Shown here: piece after piece, positions 42,738 through 51,433 of the stretch
Numbering within the stretch: the first letter of the stretch is position 1
How the letters are laid out: each line of letters begins with the position of its first letter
Source of the DNA: Saccharopolyspora gloriosae
Lineage (GTDB): Bacteria; Actinomycetota; Actinomycetes; Mycobacteriales; Pseudonocardiaceae
Direction: 5' to 3'
DNA: 64,000 bases
Assembly: GCF_014203325.1 (NCBI RefSeq)
Contig: NZ_JACHIV010000001.1
Span: 434,001-498,000 of the forward strand
Notes under the pieces: generated by a model
Told to the model about the DNA's origin: nothing
What the model saw: only the letters and a program-made list of their open reading frames with translations
Database searches by the model: none
Made by a program: the position numbers and the translations under genes

Positions 42738-43664
42738 TCAGCCGAAGAAGTCGTCGTCGCGCCGCGGCTTGCGGGGCCTGCGCTGCGGGTCGGGTTTCGG
42801 TTCGGGCCGTCCGCGGCCGGGCGCGGGGCGGGGGCGTCCTTCGCCGCGGTCGGCGGCCCTGCCGGGCTGGCCGCGGCCACCGGAGCCGGTGCGGCCGGGG
42901 GGCGTGCCGCGACCGCGTTCGCCGCCGCGGGCCGGCGGGGTGGCCCGGTCGCCGCGTTCGGGACGCGGGTCGCGCTTGGCCCCGTCGCGGGGGCGTCCGC
43001 CCTGTTCGGAAGCGGGCCGCCGCGCCTTGTTCCGCTCACCCCGCTCACCGCGTTCACCGCGCGGGCCGGCGGCGGGTCGCCGCTCGCCGTCGGCGGAGCG
43101 CTTGCGCGGCTGCCGGGCGGCGTCCTGCCCGGTCTCCTTCGGCGGCTTGACCGGCCGGCGCTTCTTCGTCGGGGTGTCGGAGATGTCGATGTCGTCCTGG
43201 TCGGCGCGCTGGAGCCAGAACATCCGCACGAGGCCGAACGCGAGGCTGGCGGCGGTGGTGATCGCCATCATCGGGAAGCCCGCGATGAGCGGCTGCACGA
43301 CCGATAGCGCCTTGCCCATCATGCCGCTGCTGTTCGTGCCGCCGCCGAACAGCACGACCAGGATCGGCATCACCACGGTGGCGACCAGCGGGGGCTGCAC
43401 CATCGGCCCGAACAGGTTGCCCCGCCGCACCAGCGCCACCGAGGCCAGGCATCCCACGATCAGGCCGATCTTGAAGATCAATCCGGGGGTGCCGCTGAGG
43501 ATCAGGTCGATCACCGCGCCCAGCGCGGTGCCGCCCGCCGCGATCAGCACTGCTCCCCATAGGGGCACGCCACGGCTGCCGAAAGCGGACCGTTCTGCCC
43601 ATTGTGGGGCGCCGTTGTCGGGAGTGGGGGCGCTCTGGCGCTCGCGAGTGGCGGTCACGCGCAC
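42738..43664 (-). CDS. DUF6542 membrane protein with long basic disordered tail
   Basis: 308 residues. Four membrane helices lie in residues ~35-155 (PLWGAVLIAAGGTALGAVID, LIFKIGLIVGCLASVALV, PPLVATVVMPILVVLF, LIAGFPMMAITTAASLAFG). A cytoplasmic tail of ~140 residues is rich in Arg/Gly/Pro (RGERGERGERNKARRP) and should be disordered and may bind nucleic acid or acidic partners. It corresponds in position to mycobacterial Rv1111c. GTG 43664 or the in-frame GTG 43658 could be the start. The function is unknown. Confidence 0.78.
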   Translation of the reverse strand: MRVTATRERQSAPTPDNGAPQWAERSAFGSRGVPLWGAVLIAAGGTALGAVIDLILSGTPGLIFKIGLIVGCLASVALVRRGNLFGPMVQPPLVATVVMPILVVLFGGGTNSSGMMGKALSVVQPLIAGFPMMAITTAASLAFGLVRMFWLQRADQDDIDISDTPTKKRRPVKPPKETGQDAARQPRKRSADGERRPAAGPRGERGERGERNKARRPASEQGGRPRDGAKRDPRPERGDRATPPARGGERGRGTPPGRTGSGGRGQPGRAADRGEGRPRPAPGRGRPEPKPDPQRRPRKPRRDDDFFG

Positions 43665-43807
43665 AACCGTAACGGTCTAGAACGGGCGTGGAACGACCTC
43701 TCCGGAAGTTGATCGCGGACCTGCGGTGCTTCGTGCCCTCGTGACCGTTGTGTGATCCCAGGCGCGGCCGAATGGCGGCTGAGCCTCGGGCGGGTGGACT
43801 GTGAACC

Positions 43808-43837
43808 TTGACACAAGCAACTGGAAACTCTTAGCGT
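43808..43837 (+). promoter_or_regulatory. Predicted promoter of the sugar ABC importer
   Basis: A consensus -35 box TTGACA (43808-43813) is followed after 18 bases by TAGCGT (43832-43837), a TANNNT-type actinobacterial -10 box. The expected transcription start, near 43843-43845, falls inside the operator-like site that follows. Confidence 0.6.
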
Positions 43838-43839
43838 CC

Positions 43840-43855
43840 GAGCAATCGTTTTCTC
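43840..43855. promoter_or_regulatory. LacI-type operator over the ABC importer start site
   Basis: GAGCAATCGTTTTCTC. Its reverse complement, GAGAAAACGATTGCTC, matches the site at 59954-59969 beside the LacI gene at 15 of 16 positions. The central CG with flanking A/T is the LacI-family pattern. Its place right after the -10 box suits repression. Confidence 0.65.
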
Positions 43856-43907
43856 GTGTTCGTCGGTTGCTTCGGGTGACAGCGGTCGGATGGCGGGGGG
43901 AACTCGA

Positions 43908-45494
43908 ATGACGGCGCCACTGGTAGAGCTGACCGGCATCACCAAACGCTACGGCGGTGTCCTGGCGTGCGACGGTGTGGACCTGACCGTGCACGAGGGC
44001 GAAGTGCACGCGCTGCTGGGGGAGAACGGCGCGGGCAAGTCCACGTTGATGCGCGTGCTCTCCGGCGACATCGCCGACTACGAGGGCACCGTCGCGGTCG
44101 ACGGGAACCCGGTGCGGTTCGCGAAGCCCTCGGATGCCCAGCAGGCCGGCATCGCGATGATCCACCAGGAGCTCGACCTGGTGCCCGCGCTGTCGGTCGC
44201 CGACAACCTCTACCTGGGCCGCGAGCTGCGCCGGGCCGGTGTGGTGGACCGCCGCCGGATGGCGCAGCGGACCCGCGAGCTGCTCCAGCGCACCGGCATC
44301 GACCTCGACCCGTCGCGCCCGGTGGGCGAGCTGCGGGTGGGCGAGCAGCAGCTGGTGACGATCGCGCGGGCGCTGCTGCTGGAAGCCAAGGTCCTGATCA
44401 TGGACGAGCCGACCTCGGCGCTGTCGAACTCCGAGGTGCAGCGGCTGTTCGCGGTGATCTCCGAGCTGCGCAGGCGCGGCACCGGCATCGTCTACATCTC
44501 GCACCGGATGGACGAGATCGGCGCCGTCGCCGACCGGGCGACGGTGCTGCGCAACGGCCGGTGGGTGGCCGAGTTCGACGCTCGCGACCTCACCGCGGAG
44601 CAGGCGGCGGAGGCGATGGTGGGCCGCTCGGTGCGCACCTTGTTCCGCAACCAGGACGAGAGCCCGCCCGGTGACGAGCTGCTGTCGGTGTCGGACTTCC
44701 GGGTGCGGCCGCGCAGGCACCGGGTGGGCAGGCGGGAACCCGACGGCATCGACGTGTCGGTGCGGGCCGGCGAGATCGTCGGCGTGTGCGGGTTGCTCGG
44801 GTCGGGGCGCACGGAGCTGCTGGAGTCGTTGTTCGGCGCCGGTTCGGCGGGGCGCTGGGAGGGCTCGGTGCTGCTGGACGGGCAGCCGGTGCGGCCCGGC
44901 GGCCCCCGCGAGGCGTTGCGCAAGGGCATCGCGTTCGTCCCGGAAGACCGCCGCGCCGCGGGCTTGGTGCTGGGGCACTCGGTGCAGGCGAACATGGTGC
45001 TCTCGGTGGTGGACCGGCTCAGATTCGGTGGCCTGGTGCGGCGGAGTTCGGAGGCGGGCGAGACGGAGCGCAGCGTGCGGCGGCTGAAGGTGAAGCTGGG
45101 CCGCATCGCCGATCCGGTGGGCACCTTGTCCGGCGGGAACCAGCAGAAGGTCGTGTTCGGCCGGATGCTGCTGACCGAACCGCGGCTGCTGCTGCTGGAC
45201 GAGCCGACGCGCGGCGTGGACATCGGCGCGAAGGCGGAGATCTACGAGCTGCTGGGGGAGATCGCCGCGCGGGGCATCGGCGTGCTGCTGGCGTCCTCGG
45301 AGCTGCCGGAGCTGACCGGCGTGTGTCACCGCGTGGTGGTGCTGCGGCACGGCCGAAGCGTGGCGGAGTTCGACACCACCCAGGCCGGTGAAGCCGAATT
45401 GTTGGCCGCCGCGATGGGGGAAAAGGTGTCGCAGGACGAGTCATCGGCTGTCGAGGCGGGGCGCGGCCCCGTCGCGGGGGGAGGCGCACGATGA
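43908..45494 (+). CDS. Sugar ABC transporter ATP-binding protein (RbsA/XylG type, two nucleotide-binding domains)
   Basis: A 528-residue tandem ATPase powering a ribose-type (CUT2) sugar importer. The first domain has Walker A GENGAGKST, signature RVGEQQLVTIA and Walker B VLIMDEPTSAL. The second has the degenerate Walker A GLLGSGRTEL usual for this class, signature LSGGNQQK and Walker B LLLLDEPTRGVD. ATG 43908 follows a GGGGGGA ribosome site. Its last codons overlap the permease start (ATGA). A promoter and a LacI-type operator lie just upstream. Confidence 0.95.
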   Translation: MTAPLVELTGITKRYGGVLACDGVDLTVHEGEVHALLGENGAGKSTLMRVLSGDIADYEGTVAVDGNPVRFAKPSDAQQAGIAMIHQELDLVPALSVADNLYLGRELRRAGVVDRRRMAQRTRELLQRTGIDLDPSRPVGELRVGEQQLVTIARALLLEAKVLIMDEPTSALSNSEVQRLFAVISELRRRGTGIVYISHRMDEIGAVADRATVLRNGRWVAEFDARDLTAEQAAEAMVGRSVRTLFRNQDESPPGDELLSVSDFRVRPRRHRVGRREPDGIDVSVRAGEIVGVCGLLGSGRTELLESLFGAGSAGRWEGSVLLDGQPVRPGGPREALRKGIAFVPEDRRAAGLVLGHSVQANMVLSVVDRLRFGGLVRRSSEAGETERSVRRLKVKLGRIADPVGTLSGGNQQKVVFGRMLLTEPRLLLLDEPTRGVDIGAKAEIYELLGEIAARGIGVLLASSELPELTGVCHRVVVLRHGRSVAEFDTTQAGEAELLAAAMGEKVSQDESSAVEAGRGPVAGGGAR

Positions 45495-46540
45495 GCGAGC
45501 AGACGCACGAGCGGGAGGCTTCGCCGAGCGCACCGGAGCCACCTCGGGGCCCGTCGCGCCGCGAGGTGGCGGAGACGCTGTTCCGGTTCCAGAGCTTCTT
45601 CGGCCTGGTCGCGGTGTTCCTCGCCGCGATCGTGCTGTCCCCGCGCGGCGACGACGGCCAGATCTTGTTCCTGACCAGCGACAACCTGTTCAACATCGTG
45701 CGCGCGGTGTCGGAGATCGGGATCATCGCGGTCGGTTTGACGTTCGTGATCCTGATCGGCGGCATCGACCTGTCGGTGGGCTCGGTGCTGGGGCTGGCCG
45801 CGGTGGGGTCGGCGGTGCTGCTGGTCAACGACGACTTCGGGGTGCTGCTGGCGGCGCTGCTGGTGCTGCTGATCGGGTTGATCTTCGGCGTGCTGCAGGG
45901 CGCGGCGGTGGCGCTGCTGGGCGTGCAGGCGTTCATCGTGACGCTGGCCGGGTTGAACATCGCGCGCGGTCTGGCGCGGATGTGGTCGGGCGGCGAGACC
46001 GTGCAGATCTCCTACGGCGACGGCGAGGGCCAGGCGCCGATGCTGTTCTCCCTGTTGGGGGAGCGCACGTTCGGCGGTGTGGTGCCGATCCCGGCGTTGA
46101 TCTTCGCGGTGGTGGCGGTCGCGGCGATCCTGTTCCTGCGCTACAGCGCCTACTCGCGGCACCTGTACGCGATCGGCGGCAACGAGAAGGCCGCGCGCCT
46201 GTCCGGTGTGCCGGTGAACCGGGTGAAGATCGTCGCGTTCGCGCTGTCCGGTTTCTGCGCCGCGCTGGCGGGCATCGTGCACGCGGGTCAGCTCAACGCG
46301 GGCAGCCCGAACGACGGGCTGGCCTACGAGCTCGACGGCATCGCGGCGGTCGTGGTCGGTGGCACCAGCCTGGCAGGTGGGCGCGGGTCGGTGGTGGGCA
46401 CGATCGCGGGCGCGCTGCTGCTGGGCATCCTCAACAACATCCTGAGCCTCAACAGCGTCGACACCGACATGCAGTTGCTGATCAAGGGTCTGGTGATCGT
46501 GGCCGCCGCGGCGTTGCAGCGGCTGCGCCCCACGGCCTGA
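45491..46540 (+). CDS. Sugar ABC transporter permease (RbsC type)
   Basis: A 349-residue inner-membrane permease with about ten hydrophobic segments. CUT2 hallmarks: VGLTFVILIGGIDLSVGSVL early, GVQAFIVTLAGLNIARGLA in the middle, then GGNEKAARLSGVPVNRVKI (the ATPase-contact loop) and VVVGGTSLAGGRGSVVGTIA. It overlaps the ATPase gene by four bases. With only one permease gene it should act as a homodimer. Confidence 0.95.
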   Translation: MSEQTHEREASPSAPEPPRGPSRREVAETLFRFQSFFGLVAVFLAAIVLSPRGDDGQILFLTSDNLFNIVRAVSEIGIIAVGLTFVILIGGIDLSVGSVLGLAAVGSAVLLVNDDFGVLLAALLVLLIGLIFGVLQGAAVALLGVQAFIVTLAGLNIARGLARMWSGGETVQISYGDGEGQAPMLFSLLGERTFGGVVPIPALIFAVVAVAAILFLRYSAYSRHLYAIGGNEKAARLSGVPVNRVKIVAFALSGFCAALAGIVHAGQLNAGSPNDGLAYELDGIAAVVVGGTSLAGGRGSVVGTIAGALLLGILNNILSLNSVDTDMQLLIKGLVIVAAAALQRLRPTA

Positions 46541-46655
46541 CTCCGGCCCGTTCCGATCCCGTCAGCCGGTCCTGGCTCCGCGAAGCCGTTCCCGGTCCCT
46601 CCGATTCCACCCGCCCCCTCGACGCGTCCCTGGAGTTCTTCGGGAAGGAAGCACG

Positions 46656-47666
46656 ATGCGAAAGACAACGAGGTCTGCGTTCGCAGCCGCTTGCGCCGCC
46701 TTGGCCGTCACCGCCGCGGCGTGCGGCACGACGAGCGAGAACACCGGCCAGGCCCAACCGCAGGATCCGCGGCAGAGCTGCGGTGGCCCGGACGGCAAGT
46801 ACACGATCGGCATGAGCCAGGCGAACCTCGCCGAGCCGTACCGGGTGCGGATGGACGCGGACATCCGCAAAGCGGCGGAGCAGGTGCCGCAGTTCGAGGA
46901 CGTGCAGTTCTCGGACGCGGGCAAGGACAACGCCAAGCAGGTCAGCGACGTGGAGTCGTTCCTGACCAAGCAGGTCGACCTGCTGATGATCTCGCCGAAC
47001 GAGGCGGCACCGCTGACCGACGTGGTGCGCAAGGCATACAACTCGGGCACTCCGGTGGTGCTGCTGGACCGCAAGGTCAACGGGGACGCGTACACCACGT
47101 ACATCGGTGTGGACAACGTCGACATCGGCAGGCAGGCCGGGGAGTACTTCAAGGACGTGCTGTTCCCGGACGGCGGCAAGATCCTGGAGATCAGGGGCCT
47201 GTCCGGGTCGACGCCGGCCGGTGAGCGCCACGACGGCTTCATGCAGGGCATCGAGGGCTCGAAGATCGAGATCATCGGGCAGGGCGACGGGGACTGGGAG
47301 CGGTCGCTGGGCCAGGAGAAGATGGACGCGCTGCTCAAGGCTCACCCGGACGCGCAGGCGGTGTACTCGCACAACGACCCGATGGCCGAGGGCGCGTACC
47401 TGGCGGCGGAGGCGGCCGGTCGGGCGCAGCAGCTGAAATTCGTCGGCATCGATGGCCTGCCGATCGAGGCCGGCGGTATTCGTTCCGTGGAGCAAGGACG
47501 TTTGCAGGCCACCTTCCTCAATCCGACGGGCGGCGAGGAGGCCGTCGAGGCGGCGAAGAAGATCCTGGTGGATTGCCGGCCGACGGAGAAGAAGCAAACC
47601 CTTCCTACGGAATTGATCACGAAGGAGAACGCGGGCGAGGTCTACGCCCGGTTGAATCAGGGTTGA
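46656..47666 (+). CDS. Sugar-binding lipoprotein of the ABC importer
   Basis: A 336-residue periplasmic-binding-protein-like lipoprotein. The signal peptide ends in a lipobox (TAAACG). The mature part is a type I sugar-binding fold: YTIGMSQANLAEPYRVRMDA, VDLLMISPNEAAPLTD, PVVLLDRKVNG, AVYSHNDPMAEGAY and KFVGIDGLPIEAGG. The charged DRK and NDPMAEG residues are the usual monosaccharide contacts. ATG 46656 follows GGAAGGAAG. It closes the importer operon, 115 bp after the permease. Confidence 0.95.
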   Translation: MRKTTRSAFAAACAALAVTAAACGTTSENTGQAQPQDPRQSCGGPDGKYTIGMSQANLAEPYRVRMDADIRKAAEQVPQFEDVQFSDAGKDNAKQVSDVESFLTKQVDLLMISPNEAAPLTDVVRKAYNSGTPVVLLDRKVNGDAYTTYIGVDNVDIGRQAGEYFKDVLFPDGGKILEIRGLSGSTPAGERHDGFMQGIEGSKIEIIGQGDGDWERSLGQEKMDALLKAHPDAQAVYSHNDPMAEGAYLAAEAAGRAQQLKFVGIDGLPIEAGGIRSVEQGRLQATFLNPTGGEEAVEAAKKILVDCRPTEKKQTLPTELITKENAGEVYARLNQG

Positions 47667-47715
47667 GCGAGACTCCCGCTTACCACATACGGTTACTGAT
47701 TCGGTGAAGGTGCAG

Positions 47716-47751
47716 GTCGCACGCTAGGGCGAAGTTGTCCTGGCGTGCGAC
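47716..47751 (+). terminator. Intrinsic terminator of the ABC importer operon
   Basis: GTCGCACGC (47716-47724) pairs with GCGTGCGAC (47743-47751), with extra pairing in the loop, and TTTCTTT follows. Confidence 0.82.
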
Positions 47752-48054
47752 TTTCTTTGGCAATACCAGCTGTCACCGAAAAGGAATCAAATCCACCTGG
47801 TTGGTGGTAGTGGCTCCCGCCTCGCGCCGGTGACCATCTTAATGAGTGAATTTCGTACTCCGGATTCCGTCGGTTCCGCGATGTTCCTTGGAGAGGCACC
47901 GGTTTCTTCCTACGCTGCGGTCTGAAAGGGAGCGCGTGATCTTGCGCGCCCGCGTTCCGGGGACCGACCGATCCGATCCCAACCGCGCACCACCGTCGAA
48001 TGACCAGGACAACGCTGTCCACTGTGGATAGTGATGTGGGGAGGGCGAGCTTTG
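47752..48054. other. Intergenic region ahead of the DUF2961 gene
   Basis: About 300 bases between the importer terminator and the next gene. No copy of the operator found at 43840 and 59954 is present, and I see no convincing reading frame; a 61-codon open frame here has no protein-like composition. Confidence 0.45.
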
Positions 48055-50625
48055 ATGAGAGACCGCAGTAGTGACGCGCTGCGCGCTGCGAAACGGCTGC
48101 CGAGGAGGTTCGGCGCGTTTCTCGGTGTCGCGTCCCTGGCGGCCGCCGCGATGGTCGCTGATTCCGGCCACGGCCCGACGCAGGCCGCCGCTCAGGGTTC
48201 GGCGCAGCAGCGCGCGGCGGACAAGGGCAGCGTCGGCTGGGACACCTACCGCGAGCCGGACGGTCTGGCCCAGCTGCGCGGCTCGGAGCAGACGGGCCAG
48301 TTCTCCAGCTTCGCCCGCGACGGCAGCAACGACGACGGTTTCGAAGGCACCTTCTCCTGCCTGCGCGAGAGCGACCGCGGCTGCGTGATCGCGGAACGGG
48401 CCGGTGCGGGCGAGATCTCCTCGATCTGGTTCACCCGCGAACCGTGGGGCGACGTGACCGGCACCGGCAACATCGTGATCGAGCTGGACGGCCGCACGGT
48501 GCTCGACGCCCCGCTGATCGACGTGGTCAGCGGCCGGGTCGGCGCGCCGTTCGAATGGCCGCTGGTCGGCAACGCCGACGATTCGGCGGGCGGCGCGGTG
48601 ATCAAGGTGCCGATGCCGTACCGCGAGTCGATGCGGGTGACGGTGCAGAACAACCCGAACTTCTACCACGTGGACTACCGCTCCTTCGGCGACGCGGAGG
48701 GCGTGGACACCTTCGACCCGTCGGACCCCGCCGAGGACGTGCTGGCGCGGCTGCGGATGTTCGGCGTCGCGGACCCGAAGGGCACCGACCCGGAGGCGCA
48801 GCCGACCCGCCGCGACTTCGGCGTCGTCCCGGGCACGGCGGCTCCGGTGGCGCAGATCGAGGGGCCTGGGCAGATCAACGAGCTGCGGCTGCGCATCCCG
48901 CAGATCGTGCCGAGCCCGCGGGTCGTCGACGACGGTCGCGCGTTCGGCGCGGGCGGCGGCAGCCGGTTCGACGCGGCGGTGGCCCCGGACAACGAGGGCG
49001 TGCGCATCGTGCGCCGCTCCGACCCGCAGGTCGCCGACCAGGTGGCCACCCTCAGCGTGGACGGCGCCCCCGCGGGTGAGTGGCGCAGCGGTCCGGCGGC
49101 GCCGGGCGGTTGGGCGGTGCAGGCGATCGACGTGCCCGCCGAGCTCACCGCGGGCAAGTCCTCGGTGGAGGTCGCGAGCCGGTTCGTGTCCTCGTCGCTG
49201 GACGTCAACGAGTTCCGCTACGACGTGCAGAGCCTGGTCGACGGCGAGTGGGTGCGCACCGACGTGCTCGACGTGGGCCCCGCCCATCCCGGTGAGGAGG
49301 CGGCGCACGGCTACCGCATCGACAACGCGGTGTTCGCGCGGGAGAAGCTGCTGGGCCGCTACGGCTTCAGCCCCGAGGAGGTGACCGCCTCGGAGCACGT
49401 GCTGGAATCGGCGCGGTTGCGCATCACCTTCGACGGCAAGACGACGGTGGACGCCCCCATCGGCGAGTTCTTCGGCTCCGGCCTCGGTGAGTACGACGTC
49501 CGCAGCATGATGACGTCGATCGATCCGGGCGACGGCGGTTGGTACACCTCGTGGTGGCCGATGCCGTTCAGCCAGAGCGCGACCGTGGAGATCGTCAACG
49601 GCGGCGGCGTGCCGATCGAGGGCATGACGGCGGAGGTCTCGACGGCGCCGAAGGACGTCGACGAGAACACCGGCTACTTCAACGCCACGCACCACCGCGG
49701 CCGGACCGTGGAGGGCCAGGACTGGAACTTCCTGGACGCGAAGGGCTCGGGCACGTTCTACGGCGTGACGCACACGATGCGCGGCCTGATCCCGCCGAAC
49801 GCGGCGGCCACGCACCGCAACCAGCCGTTGTCGATGCCGGAGACGAACGCGGTCGCCAACCAGCGCAACTACTTGGAGGGCGACGAGCGGTTCTACGTCA
49901 ACGGTTCGGCGAGCCCGGCGTGGCACGGCACCGGCAGCGAGGACTACTACGAGTCGGGCTGGTACTTCCGCGACGGCACGACGTTCTCGATGCCGCTGGC
50001 CGGCAACCCGGCGCACGAGCTCAACGGTGACGGCTGCCAGTACGACTGCACGGGCGCGTACCGCTTGCAGGTGCCGGACGCGATGCCGTTCAACGACGGC
50101 CTGATCGCGGACATCGAGCACGGTCCGAACAACGACGAGCCGGGCGACTACAGCTCGACGGCGTACTGGTACGGCGGGCATCCGGTGTCGCAGGAGAAGG
50201 TCGACGACCTCGACCTGTCGGACCGCGGCAGCCGCGATTCGCACGGTTATGAGGCGGGCGGCGAGACGGTCGAGCCGTTGCAGTCCCGCTTCGAGGGAAC
50301 CGATGTGGAGCGCAGCGGCCAGGTGGCGGCGTCGACGGGTCCGGTGAGCTTCGACGTGGAGCTCGGCGAGGACAACGCGGGTGCCCACTTGCGCAGGCTC
50401 AGCGATCAAGCGCAGGCCTACCAGCAGGTGGAGGTGCGGGTCGACGGCGAGTCGGCGGGCACCTGGTTGCAGCCCTTGGGCAACGGCACGCACCGCTGGC
50501 TGGACGACGGTTTCGAGCTGCCCGCCGCGCTGACGGAGGGCAAGGGCAAGGTGCGGGTGGAACTGATCCCGGTGCAGGGCGCCCCGCCGTGGACGGCTTC
50601 GCGGTACGAGGTGTTCCAGTACTGA
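48055..50625 (+). CDS. Secreted DUF2961 (GH172-type) protein
   Basis: 856 residues. The ATG at 48055 is chosen for GGGGAGGG upstream. A basic N-terminus and hydrophobic stretch (LPRRFGAFLGVASLAAAAMV) form a signal peptide. Two jelly-roll-rich halves follow: an N-terminal DUF2961 core (SSIWFTREPWGD, YHVDYRSFGDAEG) and a later part with HGTGSEDYYESGWYF (~624-638), the DUF2961 signature holding likely catalytic acids. The family is GH172, whose characterised members act on fructofuranose dianhydrides or D-arabinofuranosides. The C-terminal ~100 residues are a beta domain. It follows a sugar importer. Confidence 0.82.
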   Translation: MRDRSSDALRAAKRLPRRFGAFLGVASLAAAAMVADSGHGPTQAAAQGSAQQRAADKGSVGWDTYREPDGLAQLRGSEQTGQFSSFARDGSNDDGFEGTFSCLRESDRGCVIAERAGAGEISSIWFTREPWGDVTGTGNIVIELDGRTVLDAPLIDVVSGRVGAPFEWPLVGNADDSAGGAVIKVPMPYRESMRVTVQNNPNFYHVDYRSFGDAEGVDTFDPSDPAEDVLARLRMFGVADPKGTDPEAQPTRRDFGVVPGTAAPVAQIEGPGQINELRLRIPQIVPSPRVVDDGRAFGAGGGSRFDAAVAPDNEGVRIVRRSDPQVADQVATLSVDGAPAGEWRSGPAAPGGWAVQAIDVPAELTAGKSSVEVASRFVSSSLDVNEFRYDVQSLVDGEWVRTDVLDVGPAHPGEEAAHGYRIDNAVFAREKLLGRYGFSPEEVTASEHVLESARLRITFDGKTTVDAPIGEFFGSGLGEYDVRSMMTSIDPGDGGWYTSWWPMPFSQSATVEIVNGGGVPIEGMTAEVSTAPKDVDENTGYFNATHHRGRTVEGQDWNFLDAKGSGTFYGVTHTMRGLIPPNAAATHRNQPLSMPETNAVANQRNYLEGDERFYVNGSASPAWHGTGSEDYYESGWYFRDGTTFSMPLAGNPAHELNGDGCQYDCTGAYRLQVPDAMPFNDGLIADIEHGPNNDEPGDYSSTAYWYGGHPVSQEKVDDLDLSDRGSRDSHGYEAGGETVEPLQSRFEGTDVERSGQVAASTGPVSFDVELGEDNAGAHLRRLSDQAQAYQQVEVRVDGESAGTWLQPLGNGTHRWLDDGFELPAALTEGKGKVRVELIPVQGAPPWTASRYEVFQY

Positions 50626-50637
50626 GCGATTCCCGCT

Positions 50638-50675
50638 GACGGTGCCCGGTGGTTCGTCGACCACCGGGCACCGTC
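50638..50675. terminator. Strong terminator between convergent genes
   Basis: A perfect 15-bp stem (GACGGTGCCCGGTGG at 50638-50652, complement at 50661-50675) closes the DUF2961 gene and abuts the minus-strand gene ending at 50674. Confidence 0.85.
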
Positions 50676-50880
50676 ATGTCCGGGGGTAGCAGAGCGGGCA
50701 GGCGGTCAGCGGCCACTGGTTCGGGGTGGGTGGCGCGCAGACCGCGCCGCAGTCGGCGAGGCCGAGCCGATTCCGCTGCGCGCCATGGGAGATCCGCCGC
50801 GCGTTGGCCGGGGAGACGTGGTGCACCCGGTCACTGGTGAACACGCCGGGCCAGCCGCGGGCGGGGTCAGGCGACGACAT
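50674..50880 (-). CDS. Small Cys-rich protein, unrecognised
   Basis: 68 residues. Four cysteines occur in the C-terminal half (LADCGAVCAP and ACPLCYPRT), giving a possible CxxxC/CxxC metal or disulfide site. The middle (HHVSPANARRISHGAQRNRL) is basic. The ATG at 50880 overlaps the end of the upstream gene by 14 bases, which argues for a coupled pair. No family is recognised. The stop touches the strong terminator stem. Confidence 0.5.
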   Translation of the reverse strand: MSSPDPARGWPGVFTSDRVHHVSPANARRISHGAQRNRLGLADCGAVCAPPTPNQWPLTACPLCYPRT

Positions 50881-51229
50881 GAGAGGGCAGCCAGAGGGCA
50901 CTCGCGCTCCCGGTGCGGCCGGGCGCGCCGGGAGCGCCGTGCGGGGGAAGTTCGAGCAGTTCGGTGACGACGTCGGCGACGTTCCCGTGCCGTTGCCACA
51001 GGGGTTGCGGAGTGCCCCGGTCGAGGTCCGCGAGCCGGTAGCGGGCGGCCGTCGCGTCGTGCCGGTCGTGCGCGACGTAGGTGTCCATCGCGCCGTGCGA
51101 GGCCCGGAATCCGTGCACCGAGAGGACTTCGCCCCGGCTCGGCACGTGCTGGAACCGGAACCCGGCCCGCACGCTGGCGCGGATCGCCGCGAGGTGCGGG
51201 AGGAACGAGGACTCAACTCCGGACAGCAT
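50867..51229 (-). CDS. Unrecognised protein divergent from the XRE regulator
   Basis: 120 residues. The ATG at 51229 follows GGGGGTGG and begins MLSGVESSFLPHLAAIRASV. Protein-like blocks include GFRFQHVPSRGEVLSVHGFR, MDTYVAHDRHDATAARYRL, WQRHGNVADVVTELLELPPH and a Pro/Gly-rich end. Genes like this recur beside XRE/DUF397 pairs in pseudonocardiads in my memory, but I know no function. It shares a ~200-bp divergent promoter region with the regulator. Confidence 0.6.
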   Translation of the reverse strand: MLSGVESSFLPHLAAIRASVRAGFRFQHVPSRGEVLSVHGFRASHGAMDTYVAHDRHDATAARYRLADLDRGTPQPLWQRHGNVADVVTELLELPPHGAPGAPGRTGSASALWLPSHVVA

Positions 51230-51433
51230 TGCCACCCCCGGAAATCGGCTGGAGACGTGGAGCCGGTGGCCCGGTCGGGGAGGAGGGGAGACCACCGACC
51301 CCACGTCAGCGACGTCGGATCGCCGCTAAGTCGAATCTATAAGCGGCAATGCCATCTAGATAGTCGCCCTTTAGGGGGATCATGTTTTCGAGCGGTACGC
51401 GGCAGACTGTCGCGGAGCGATCTAGGAGGCAGC

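Noticed and set aside
47846-48031. 61-codon frame upstream of the DUF2961 gene
   Set aside because: Arg/Pro-rich composition without motifs, no good ribosome site, and it lies in promoter DNA.
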